Assembly: GCA_000824805.1 (NCBI GenBank)
Contig: CCNA01000045.1
Location: forward strand, 171,763 to 235,762
Source: Mesorhizobium sp. SOD10
Lineage (GTDB): Bacteria; Pseudomonadota; Alphaproteobacteria; Rhizobiales; Rhizobiaceae
Direction: 5' to 3'
Length of the DNA stretch: 64,000 nucleotides
Numbering within the stretch: position 1 is the first letter of the stretch; each line of letters begins with the position of its first letter. The notes under the pieces were generated by a model. That model was not told the DNA's origin and searched no databases. It saw only the letters and a list, made by a program, of their open reading frames with translations. The position numbers were made by a program, and so were the translations under genes. Positions 16,824-25,009 of the stretch are shown piece after piece.

Positions 16824-17828
16824 ATGACCTACAAGGGCAAGAGAGTATTGGTCACCGGGGCGGATGGCTTCATAGGCTCGCATCTGACTGAAGCGCTGGT
16901 TCGCGGCGGAGCCGATGTGACGGCGTTGGCTCTCTACAATTCGTTCGACAGCCACGGTTGGCTGGATGACCTGCCGGACGAGATCCGAAGCCAGCTCAAG
17001 CTCGTCCGCGGCGACGTTCGCGACAGTGCCTTCCTGAACCGGATCGTACGCGGCCAAGCCGTCGTGTTTCATCTCGCCGCATTGATCGCCATTCCCTACT
17101 CCTACGCGGCCGCCCAGTCCTATGTGGAGACCAACGTCCTGGGCACCGTGAATGTGCTCGAAGCCGCCCGTCAGTGGGATACCGAGCGCATCGTGCACAC
17201 CTCGACCAGTGAGGTGTATGGCACCGCTTTGACCATGCCGATCAACGAAACCCACCCGCTGCAGGGCCAGTCGCCCTACTCGGCTTCCAAGATCGGAGCC
17301 GACATGATGGCGGAATCATACGCCCGCTCCTTCGATGTTCCCGTCGTGGTGCTGCGTCCATTCAACACCTTCGGGCCACGGCAAAGCGAACGGGCGATTG
17401 TTCCGACCCTCATCAGGCAGGCCGTCGACCCAAAATGCCAGGCCATCATGGTAGGGGATACGAGTCCGGTCCGCGACCTTACCTTCGTCGAGGACACGGC
17501 TGCGGCGTTTCTCAGCGCAGGTTCCGCCGAGCTCGAATTCGGCCATGCCTACAATGCCGGAAGCCAGCGTGCCGTGACCATATCCGACGTGCTGGACCTG
17601 GTGCTGGAGTTGAGCGGTTCCAACAAGCCCGTCCGTCGCGACGAGAGCCGGCTGCGCCCGCAAAATTCCGAGGTCCGGGCGCTGTTGGCGGATTCATCCC
17701 GGCTTGAAAGCGCAACAGGATGGCGGGCTAAAACGGACTTGCGCGAAGGCCTGAGGCGGACCATCGCCTGGTGGCGGGCGCGCCTGAGCGAGGGGCGCGT
17801 ACGTCATGAAATGAGCTACATGACATGA
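16824..17828 (+). CDS. NAD-dependent nucleotide-sugar 4,6-dehydratase, LegB-like
   Basis: Extended short-chain dehydrogenase of 334 residues. ATG 16824 gives a Rossmann start with GADGFIGS (GxxGxxG, residues 12-18). The active site has STSEVYGTA and YSASK (Tyr152, Lys156). The sequence LYNSFDSHGWLDD just after the second strand is typical of LegB-type UDP-GlcNAc 4,6-dehydratases, which give the 4-keto-6-deoxy substrate for a DegT aminotransferase. The aminotransferase gene lies two genes upstream, so a 4-amino sugar pathway is likely. The longer upstream frame extension overlaps the sugar transferase and is not used. The stop overlaps the next start as ATGA. Confidence 0.8.
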   Translation: MTYKGKRVLVTGADGFIGSHLTEALVRGGADVTALALYNSFDSHGWLDDLPDEIRSQLKLVRGDVRDSAFLNRIVRGQAVVFHLAALIAIPYSYAAAQSYVETNVLGTVNVLEAARQWDTERIVHTSTSEVYGTALTMPINETHPLQGQSPYSASKIGADMMAESYARSFDVPVVVLRPFNTFGPRQSERAIVPTLIRQAVDPKCQAIMVGDTSPVRDLTFVEDTAAAFLSAGSAELEFGHAYNAGSQRAVTISDVLDLVLELSGSNKPVRRDESRLRPQNSEVRALLADSSRLESATGWRAKTDLREGLRRTIAWWRARLSEGRVRHEMSYMT

Positions 17829-19093
17829 GGTTTTCCAAGCTTTCCGCCGCATTGCTGCTGGTTTGCGTTGCCGCCTCTGTCGGCCTGCGAACGGTCGGGG
17901 GGCAGGCGAGCGACACGTTCGCCGGCTTCGTGGCTCCGGTGGCGATGAATTTGCCGGAATATCTTCGTCCCGCCACGGACCCCGCATTCGGCACGAGCAT
18001 CGTCCGCATCTCCAAGCCCGGCCCTCTTGGAAATGGGGTCGTTTGCGGGCCCAAATATTGCAGCCATCGCTATTCGAGCGCTCAAGCCTGGAACGCGGAC
18101 CAGACACTGCTCCTGCTCGACAATGGCTGCAATGGTATGTGCTTTCTCGACGGGCACACCTACAAGGCGCTGTTTTGGCGCAAAAGAGGGGGCGAGTGCG
18201 AGTGGCATCCCCGAAATGCCGAATTGATGATCTGCGTTCAGGACCGGGCGGTCTCAACCTGGGCGCCACGGACCAACCGCGAAGACGTCCTTTTCACATC
18301 CGCGGACTACCACGATCTGCAATTCGGTCCATCGAAGGGCAATCCCAGCCGGGACGGTAGCCGCATCGCGGTCCGCGCGATCCGCAAGGACGGCGCGGAC
18401 GTCGTTTTTGCCTATGATCTGAGCCAGCGGCAGAAATTTCCGGATATCGACCTTTCTCAGGTACCTGGAAAGGCCAGTTCCTGCACAATCTCACCGCTCG
18501 GAACGTATATCCTGTGTTTCCAAAATCTTGTGGATGGCACGGAGCAGAGAGCCATCTTCACCGTCGACGGCACCTTGCATCAGAGATGGACTGACCATCA
18601 TCGTCCAGGCCATGGCGATCTGACCGTCGACGCGGACGGCAGCGAGGTTTATGTCGGCATAAGCAAATCCGACCCCGACAAGTTCCAGGTCATCAAGCGC
18701 AGGCTCTCGGACGGGAAGGTGACGTCCCTGACCGCATACGGTCAGGCGGAGCATGCATCGGCCCGGGCCGTGGCCAGGGGCGACTGGGTTTTCCTGAGCT
18801 ATGGCGGTGACCCGCACGAGGTATCGGCCAATCCTGGCTGGGCTCCCTATGCGCGCGAGGTCATCGCCCTTCGCACCGACGGCAGCGGCGCCATCCGTCG
18901 TGTCGTGCAGACGCGGAATCCTCCTTCCGACTACTGGAGCGAAACGCATGCCTCGCCTTCTCCGGATGGCTCCCAGGTGATCTGGTCGAGCAACTGGGGC
19001 GTGCCGGGCGGCCCGGTCTACGAGTTCGTCGCGCGCCTCGATTGGAGCGAACGCCAAAACCCCAAGGAGGTTGTTGCCAATGACCAGCCTTAG
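17825..19093 (+). CDS. Secreted cysteine-rich beta-propeller-like protein
   Basis: Protein of 422 residues with an N-terminal signal peptide (hydrophobic LSAALLLVCVAASVGL, cleavage probably near residue 28). The mature part has repeated blade-like patterns such as SAQAWNADQTLLLLD, ISPLGTYILC and ASPSPDGSQVIWSSNW, resembling TolB or oligogalacturonate-lyase propellers. Paired cysteines (VCGPKYC, GCNGMC, GECEW, LMIC) suggest disulphide bonds in the periplasm. No catalytic motif is recognised. It sits between the dehydratase and the export gene with overlaps on both sides. It may bind or trim the polysaccharide during export; that is inference. Confidence 0.6.
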   Translation: MRFSKLSAALLLVCVAASVGLRTVGGQASDTFAGFVAPVAMNLPEYLRPATDPAFGTSIVRISKPGPLGNGVVCGPKYCSHRYSSAQAWNADQTLLLLDNGCNGMCFLDGHTYKALFWRKRGGECEWHPRNAELMICVQDRAVSTWAPRTNREDVLFTSADYHDLQFGPSKGNPSRDGSRIAVRAIRKDGADVVFAYDLSQRQKFPDIDLSQVPGKASSCTISPLGTYILCFQNLVDGTEQRAIFTVDGTLHQRWTDHHRPGHGDLTVDADGSEVYVGISKSDPDKFQVIKRRLSDGKVTSLTAYGQAEHASARAVARGDWVFLSYGGDPHEVSANPGWAPYAREVIALRTDGSGAIRRVVQTRNPPSDYWSETHASPSPDGSQVIWSSNWGVPGGPVYEFVARLDWSERQNPKEVVANDQP

Positions 19094-20339
19094 CCGGTTC
19101 TCCTTTGCGCTTCTTGCAGTCTGTGCCACAGCGTCGATGGCCGTGGCGGCCGAGACATCGACCTACCGGATTTCGCCGGGCGACACGGTCGAGATCGGAA
19201 TAACCTCCATCCCCGACCGGACGCAACGTGCCGTCGTCCAGATGGATGGCACGATCGTCCTGCCAGAGGCCGGCACGGTTTCGGTCGGCGGTCTGACGCC
19301 ACCCGAATTGCAGAGCCGTATGCAAACGGTCCTGCCGACCAAGATCTTCCACATCCGCATGCCCGACGGCCGCGAACAGATGGTGGTCGTAAGGCCGAGT
19401 GACGTAACGGCGATCATCGCCGAGTATCGCCCCATCTATGTGACCGGCGATGTGCTCACCCCCGGACAGCAGGCCTACCGCCCGCTGATGACCGTGCGCC
19501 AGGCGATCGCCGTGGCCGGCGGTTTCAGCCTTTTGCGGGCGCGGACCAACCAGGCAGGTCCGGATCCGACGGATCTGCGACGCGACTACGAGATGATCTG
19601 GGGAGAATACACCAGGGACTACTTCCACAGCGCGCGCCTGCGCGCCGAGCTCGACAAGCAGGAAAGCTTCGACACGCAGCCTCCGCAAGGATCGCCGCTT
19701 TCGCCTGCGCTCGCGGCGGGGATAGCAAAGGCTGAAGCGGAAGCGCTCAAGCTCTCCCTGGACAATTTTCAGCAAGAGCAGAGCTTTGTCGAAAAGGGCG
19801 CCAAGGATGCTGCGGCGCAGATCGAGACGCTGATCAAGCGCGCACAGGATGAAGCGGATGCCGTCAAGGCCGATGAAGAGGACCTGGAGCAGGTCACCAA
19901 AGCGTTCAAGGCTGGAAACCTGACGAACAACAGGCTCGCCGATGTCAGGCGCGCCGTCCTGCTTTCATCCAGCCGGGCGCTGGAAACGTCCGTCGAGCTG
20001 ATGAGAACAAAGCGCCAGCAGGAAGACTTTGCCAGGCAGCTCGAGCGGAACGAGAACCAAAGGCGCATCGGTCTGCTGAACGAATTGCGGGACACCGAGG
20101 TTCGCCTGGCCGATATCGGCACAAGACTTCGCGCCGCGAGTCAGAAGTTGCAGCCCTTGGGTGCCACCGCCGCGCCTCTTTCCATCGCCGGCGAGACCGT
20201 TCGAGCCCAGATGACGATTATTCGCAACGTCGATGGGCAATGGCGCAAGGAGGCCGCCGACGAGGATGCCGAGGTGGCGCCGGGAGATACGATCGAGGTC
20301 AGGTTCAGCAGCGAGCTGGAGAGCGCGGCGGCGCAATAG
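19080..20339 (+). CDS. Polysaccharide biosynthesis/export (Wza/ExoF-like) protein
   Basis: Periplasmic/outer-membrane export component of 419 residues. AAGGAGG at 19065-19071 fixes ATG 19080, inside the end of the preceding gene. A signal peptide ends near AVAAE, and no good lipobox is present. The Poly_export domain (about 25-105) begins YRISPGDTVEIGITSIPDRT. An SLBB-like segment follows (YVTGDVLTPGQQAYRPLMTV, about 120-160). Residues about 200-350 are a long charged coiled coil, as in ExoF/PrsE-type rhizobial proteins. It probably works with the Wzz-like protein at 4396 to carry polymer across the envelope. Confidence 0.85.
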   Translation: MTSLSRFSFALLAVCATASMAVAAETSTYRISPGDTVEIGITSIPDRTQRAVVQMDGTIVLPEAGTVSVGGLTPPELQSRMQTVLPTKIFHIRMPDGREQMVVVRPSDVTAIIAEYRPIYVTGDVLTPGQQAYRPLMTVRQAIAVAGGFSLLRARTNQAGPDPTDLRRDYEMIWGEYTRDYFHSARLRAELDKQESFDTQPPQGSPLSPALAAGIAKAEAEALKLSLDNFQQEQSFVEKGAKDAAAQIETLIKRAQDEADAVKADEEDLEQVTKAFKAGNLTNNRLADVRRAVLLSSSRALETSVELMRTKRQQEDFARQLERNENQRRIGLLNELRDTEVRLADIGTRLRAASQKLQPLGATAAPLSIAGETVRAQMTIIRNVDGQWRKEAADEDAEVAPGDTIEVRFSSELESAAAQ

Positions 20340-20394
20340 CGCCGGCGCTTCTGCGCCATTCGGCGAGTGCTGGATCCGGTTGTGGAGGCAAGTC

Positions 20395-21087
20395 TTGAGC
20401 CAGGACATCGATGTCGCGGACGCCTATAGCAGAGGCAGTGCGGTCTTCATGGGAATGGAGATGCTTGTCGCATCCGGCGCGCTTGTGCCGAGGCCGGAGA
20501 CGGAACTGCTGGGCTCGACCGCCGTCGACGTATTGCACCAAATGAACTTGCCGGCGCCGCGCGTGATCGACATGTGCTGCGGGGCCGGCAATCTCGCCTG
20601 TGCGATCGCCCGCCAGGTTCCGGCGGCGCAGGTGTGGGCAAGCGATCTAACCGATGGATGTGTCGCGGTGGCGTGCCGGAATGTCGCCCACCATGGACTG
20701 GCTGATCGGGTGTCGGTCCAGCAGGGCGATCTGTTCGACGCTCTCTCCACCCTGGTGCCTCAGGGCACGATCGATGTTGTCGTGTGCAATCCGCCCTACA
20801 TCTCGGAGAAGCGGCTGGAGGGCGACCGCTCTCATCTGGTCGCGCTCGAGCCGCGCGAGGCCTTTGCGGCCGGGCCTTACGGCATCGCCGTCCACATGCG
20901 CGTGGTGAGGGATGCTTTGCGGTATCTGCGGCCCGGCGGTGCACTGTTGTTTGAAGTCGGCCTCGGCCAGGATCGCCAGGTCGCAAGCCTGTTCGAGCGG
21001 AACAGGTGCTACGAGAATGTCCGCGCCATCACCAATCTCGCCGGCGAGGCGCGGGTCGTGCTTGGATACGCAAAAGCGCAGCCCTGA
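20395..21087 (+). CDS. PrmC/HemK-like class I methyltransferase
   Basis: SAM-dependent methyltransferase of 230 residues. TTG 20395 has GGAGG at 20384-20388, six bases upstream, and the domain begins soon after. The open frame continues further upstream but overlaps the export gene. Motif I reads VIDMCCGAGNLACAIA. Motif IV is VVVCNPPYIS, the NPPY signature of enzymes that methylate amide or exocyclic nitrogens. Real PrmC is usually next to prfA and carries an N-terminal helical domain; both are absent here. A substrate in the polysaccharide pathway or the neighbouring PCP/ligase pathway is possible. Confidence 0.75.
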   Translation: MSQDIDVADAYSRGSAVFMGMEMLVASGALVPRPETELLGSTAVDVLHQMNLPAPRVIDMCCGAGNLACAIARQVPAAQVWASDLTDGCVAVACRNVAHHGLADRVSVQQGDLFDALSTLVPQGTIDVVVCNPPYISEKRLEGDRSHLVALEPREAFAAGPYGIAVHMRVVRDALRYLRPGGALLFEVGLGQDRQVASLFERNRCYENVRAITNLAGEARVVLGYAKAQP

Positions 21088-21107
21088 GCGCCTCGCAGAA
21101 GGCGCTC
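21086..21107. terminator. Perfect hairpin between convergent operons
   Basis: GAGCGCCT (21086-21093) and AGGCGCTC (21100-21107) form an eight-base perfect stem with a six-base loop. It spans the stop of the methyltransferase and reaches the stop of the ACP gene on the other strand. There is no T-run on either side, so it may be a bidirectional attenuating hairpin rather than a classic terminator. Confidence 0.45.
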
Positions 21108-21381
21108 ATCCCCGCTTGCGCGCGATGAACTGCGCTATGCCCTGGATGGAATCGAGATTCTCCGGGAGCAGCTCACTGTCTTCCACCATGATGCCGAAGG
21201 TCTCTTCGATGAAACCGATGACCTCGAGCACGCCGGTGGAGTCGACGATACCCTGATCGAGCAGCGATTCCGTGGCGCTGAGCGATTTGACGTCGGCGAT
21301 GTAGAAGTTCGAAGCCAGGAAATCGCGAATTTGTCTGGTGTAAATGTCGCCCGCGGGCTTCGTTGCCAAAAAATTATCCAT
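21106..21381 (-). CDS. Acyl carrier protein
   Basis: Small acidic protein of 91 residues with the PP-binding fold. Ser48 in LLDQGIVDSTGVLEVI is the phosphopantetheine attachment site, in the DS motif context. GGAGGG precedes the ATG. It is the last gene of the minus-strand operon, 51 bases after the acyl ligase gene. In such pairs the ligase usually loads the acyl or aminoacyl group onto this carrier. The free carrier is additional to the PCP domain inside the protein at 25990. The cargo is unknown. Confidence 0.9.
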   Translation of the reverse strand: MDNFLATKPAGDIYTRQIRDFLASNFYIADVKSLSATESLLDQGIVDSTGVLEVIGFIEETFGIMVEDSELLPENLDSIQGIAQFIARKRG

Positions 21382-21432
21382 AACCCACCCTCCGATAAAA
21401 AACCAAATACGGTCCGCGCCGCCCGACAGGGG

Positions 21433-22986
21433 CTACGAAAGAGCCACCTTCTTGAGTTTCCCTGTGTCCGTCCTCGGCAGGCTGGGCACGATAACGATGG
21501 ACTTCGGGACCATGAAGTTTTCAAGCCTCTTCTGGCACTCCATCTGAAGCTGCCGCTCGCCGACAATGCGGCCTTGCTCGATCACGACGAAGGCCTTCAC
21601 GGCTTGGCCGAGAAGCTCGTCAGGTACGCCGACCACGGCAGCCTCCTTGACGCCCGGGATGTTCACCAGCACGTTCTCGACTTCCTTGGGCGCAACTTTC
21701 TCGCCCCGGGATTTTATGATCTCGTCGCTGCGGCCGATGAAATAGAGATAGCCCTCCGCGTCCATTCGGCAGTAGTCGCCGGTGTAGAGCACCTGCTCGC
21801 CCGGCAAGGGGCCGGGCTTGAGCTTCCTGGCGGTCGCTTCCGGTTTGCCCCAGTAGCCCTTCATCACCGTCGCGCCACGGATGACAAGTTGACCGACCAC
21901 CCCGGGTTCGACGCGTTGATCGTTGTCGTCGACGATCCACATCTCGGTGTTCGGGATCGCGATTCCCACGCTCAGCGGTTTTCGCTCGAGATCTTCCGGC
22001 GGCAGATACGTGCAGCGCTTGCACTCGGTGAGCCCGTACATCGAATAGATGCGGGCGCCGGGAAACAGATCCCTAAGCATGGTGATGTGCTTGAGCGGCA
22101 AGGCGGCGGCGGTGTTGGTGACATAGCGGATGCTGGAGAAGTCGTGATCTTTCAGCGACTTGAGCTCCGCCAGCGAGGCGAAGATGGTGGGCACGCCCGG
22201 GAAGCCTGTGACCCTCTCGTCCTTGATGATCTGAAGGATCTGCGCCGGGAAGGCGAAAGAGCGCTCGAGAACCAGCCGGGCGCCGGTGCGGAACGCCATC
22301 AGCATCTGATAGAGACCGTAGTCAAAGGCGAGGGGCAGGACGTTGAGGATCACCTCGTCCTCGCGAAGCTCCAGATATGACGCAATCGAGGTGCATGCGG
22401 CGGTCATATTGCGGTGCGTCAGCATCACGCCCTTGGGCTCGCCCGTTGACCCGGACGTGTAGATGATGGCGGCAAGATCGATGTCGATCGATTTGCGCGC
22501 CGGCGCGGCAGGATTTCTCTCGGCGGCCGTTTCCCAGCGCATTGCGTGCGGCAACCGGCCAAGCTCGTCGTCCTCGATCGGCCCTGACACGATCACCTGG
22601 CGTAGCGAGCGGCAATTTCGCGCCGGCTCACTGAACACAGAGCGCAGATGGTGGTCGGTGATTAGCGCCGCCGGCCGGCAATCATTCAGCAGGTAATCAA
22701 GCTTGTCGCTTTTGGTGAGCGGATTGACGATGCACACGACGGCGTTTGCCTTCAGCGCCGCCCAGAAGCTGACGACCGTCTCGACCGTGTTGTCGGCGAA
22801 GATCATCACCCGGTCGCCGCGTTGCACGCCGGCCGTTGCCAGACATTGAGCGACCCCGTTGGAACGCTCGTCGAGTTCGGCGTAGGTGACACGTCGTCCG
22901 TTGCAGACCAACGCCACCTTGTCGCCGAGCCGGCCGGCCGAGTGGATCAGATAATCATGCAGGAGCGGTACGGCGCCGTGGATCAT
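21433..22986 (-). CDS. AMP-forming acyl/aminoacyl ligase
   Basis: Adenylate-forming enzyme of 517 residues. The start at 22986 gives a normal N-terminus and overlaps the upstream stop as ATGA. The P-loop is YTSGSTGEPKG (176-186). MYGLTECKR is the adenine-binding motif, TGDYCRMDAEGYLYFIGR contains the hinge, and RTDTGKLKK carries the C-terminal catalytic Lys. The organisation resembles the acyl ligases found beside ACP and asparagine synthase genes in exosortase-linked polysaccharide loci. It probably activates an acid and passes it to the ACP at 21106. The substrate is not readable from the sequence. Confidence 0.88.
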   Translation of the reverse strand: MIHGAVPLLHDYLIHSAGRLGDKVALVCNGRRVTYAELDERSNGVAQCLATAGVQRGDRVMIFADNTVETVVSFWAALKANAVVCIVNPLTKSDKLDYLLNDCRPAALITDHHLRSVFSEPARNCRSLRQVIVSGPIEDDELGRLPHAMRWETAAERNPAAPARKSIDIDLAAIIYTSGSTGEPKGVMLTHRNMTAACTSIASYLELREDEVILNVLPLAFDYGLYQMLMAFRTGARLVLERSFAFPAQILQIIKDERVTGFPGVPTIFASLAELKSLKDHDFSSIRYVTNTAAALPLKHITMLRDLFPGARIYSMYGLTECKRCTYLPPEDLERKPLSVGIAIPNTEMWIVDDNDQRVEPGVVGQLVIRGATVMKGYWGKPEATARKLKPGPLPGEQVLYTGDYCRMDAEGYLYFIGRSDEIIKSRGEKVAPKEVENVLVNIPGVKEAAVVGVPDELLGQAVKAFVVIEQGRIVGERQLQMECQKRLENFMVPKSIVIVPSLPRTDTGKLKKVALS

Positions 22987-25004
22987 GCCAACTCCCTTTC
23001 GCGATGCTCGTAATCGACATCGATGCTGAGATCCGGCCTTGTCGAGCCGGCAGGACGATTTGCGACGAATTGCTGGTGCAGAAGCTGCGTCGACAGCACG
23101 CCGACCAGGGCCATGTTGTCGGAGTTCGACATGTCGCCGTCGCCGGTTCGAGCCCGGCACTTCCCGACCAGCTGGCTCACCGACTTGGGGTCGAAGACGC
23201 CGGCCGCCCGCACGGCCGTCTCGGACAACGCATCGCCAATATAGGCCGGCGCGCCGTCGGCAAAGAAACTCATCGCATTCGGCGCCCGGTAGGGCTGCTT
23301 CTTCCGGGCGACGACCTGCGGCGGCAGGATCGGCGCGGCGACGCGCTTCAGCACATGCTTCTCGTCGAGGCCGCGCAGCTTGTAGGCATCCGGAAGTGCG
23401 TTCGCCAACGCCACGACATTGTCATCCAGGAATGGGAAGCGGCCCTCGATGGAGTGAGCCATCAGCATCCTGTCGCCTTGCGAGGAGAGCAGGTAGCCCG
23501 ACATCAAGGTTTGGATTTCGATATACTGATCCTGGGCGAGGGGGCTCCAGCGCGCAAATTCGGCCGGCAGCGTCGAGATCAGTTCGCTCACCGCATCCCG
23601 GCGTTCGGAGGCAGCCCGCATATCGGAGCAGAACAGGCGCTTGATGGCGCTGGTCGTACGCCAGCGCGTGTCATGCGCAAATCCGGCCGCGGCGTGGGCC
23701 TCGATATTGCGGCCGAAGAACTGCCGGGCCAGTGCCTGCTGATGAACCGGTGAGCGTGACAGATATGGATAGAGCCGTTCGAGCAGTCGGGCGCGCTTGG
23801 TCGAAGCGGGCTGGCGTCCCCAGAAGCGGCGCACCTTGCCCTCGCGGAACAGGTCATAACCGGCAAACATCTCGTCGGCGCCTTCGCCGGTCAGCACGAC
23901 TTTGATGCCGCGTTCCCGCACGAGCCTCGACAGCAGGAACAGTGGTGCCGGCGCGGTCCTGAGGATCGGCCGCTCGGTGTGGCGGATCACCTCGGGAAAG
24001 ACTGCGGCTATATCCCCGCGAGAAACGACTATTTCGTGGTGTTCGCTGCCCGTCGCGTCTGCGACGAGCCGCTGGAATTCGGTCTCGTCATATTCGGCAT
24101 CGGCAAAACGCAGCGAAAAGGTCTGGAAACGCTCGCCGGCGAAGCGCCTTCCGAGCGTGGCGACAAGGGAGCTGTCGAGCCCGCCTGACAGATAGCAGCC
24201 AACCGGCACATCGGCTTGCACGATTCGCAACGCCGCGGCGCCTTCCAGCATCAGCCGCACTTCCTCCACGGCCTCGTCCAGGGAGCCGCTGAATCGGTCC
24301 TGGTCCTGATCCTGGATTTCCGGAAAGCGCGGCTGCCAGAATGGGTATTCTCGCGCCACGCCTTTCTCATAGAGGCGCACGTGTCCGGGCGGGAGTTCCC
24401 GGATGCCCTGGAACACGGTTTGTGGCGCAACGACGGTCCACATGGTGAAGGTCTGATCGATACCCGCCGGATCGAACGCGCGCGGGATGGCGACCTCGGC
24501 CGCGAAAATCGCTTTGACTTCGCTCGCAAAGAACAGGCGGCCGCCATGCTCGCAAAAATGCAGCGGGCAAATGCCGTAGCGATCGCGCGACAGCACGAGC
24601 CGCCCTGCAGCCGGGTCCCAGATCGCCAGCGCCCATTGGCCGTTCATACGCTCGAAGGCTGCCTGGCCCCACTCCCGATAAGCGTGCAGGACGACTTCGG
24701 TATCGCTGCGGGTGCGAAACCGATGGCCGAGGGCGAACAGCCTGTCGCGCAGTTCGAGATAGTTGAAAATCTCGCCGTTGAAGACGATCCACGCCGGACC
24801 ATCGGAGTCGGCGAGCGGCTGCTGCCCGTGTTGAAGATCGACGATCGACAACCGGGCATGCGCCAGCCCGGCGCGTCTGTCGCGGTAGAGCCCCCGTTCG
24901 TCGGGACCGCGATGCGCAAGCGCGCCGGCCATGCGCAACAATGCTTCGCGCGAAGGCGGCTCGGCGGTGGCGTTCAGCGCCAGTATCCCGGCGATCCCGC
25001 ACAT
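22983..25004 (-). CDS. asnB: Asparagine synthase (glutamine-hydrolysing)-like amidotransferase 2
   Basis: Protein of 673 residues starting MCGIAGILAL, which fixes the start at 25004 because Cys2 is the class II glutaminase nucleophile. RGPDERGLYRD and FNGEIFNY belong to the glutaminase domain. LSGGLDSS near residue 271 is the PP-loop of the synthetase domain. The overall arrangement resembles the amidotransferase of exosortase-associated clusters, though no exosortase is visible here. It lies five bases after the NAD-synthetase-like gene and overlaps the acyl ligase. Its placement between ligases suggests it makes an amide on a biosynthetic intermediate rather than free asparagine. Confidence 0.85.
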   Translation of the reverse strand: MCGIAGILALNATAEPPSREALLRMAGALAHRGPDERGLYRDRRAGLAHARLSIVDLQHGQQPLADSDGPAWIVFNGEIFNYLELRDRLFALGHRFRTRSDTEVVLHAYREWGQAAFERMNGQWALAIWDPAAGRLVLSRDRYGICPLHFCEHGGRLFFASEVKAIFAAEVAIPRAFDPAGIDQTFTMWTVVAPQTVFQGIRELPPGHVRLYEKGVAREYPFWQPRFPEIQDQDQDRFSGSLDEAVEEVRLMLEGAAALRIVQADVPVGCYLSGGLDSSLVATLGRRFAGERFQTFSLRFADAEYDETEFQRLVADATGSEHHEIVVSRGDIAAVFPEVIRHTERPILRTAPAPLFLLSRLVRERGIKVVLTGEGADEMFAGYDLFREGKVRRFWGRQPASTKRARLLERLYPYLSRSPVHQQALARQFFGRNIEAHAAAGFAHDTRWRTTSAIKRLFCSDMRAASERRDAVSELISTLPAEFARWSPLAQDQYIEIQTLMSGYLLSSQGDRMLMAHSIEGRFPFLDDNVVALANALPDAYKLRGLDEKHVLKRVAAPILPPQVVARKKQPYRAPNAMSFFADGAPAYIGDALSETAVRAAGVFDPKSVSQLVGKCRARTGDGDMSNSDNMALVGVLSTQLLHQQFVANRPAGSTRPDLSIDVDYEHRERELA

Positions 25005-25009
25005 CGTCG

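Noticed and set aside
21086..21107. Classic rho-independent terminator between the convergent operons
   Set aside because: The stem is perfect, but there is no T-run on either strand, so it is listed only as a terminator-like hairpin with low confidence.
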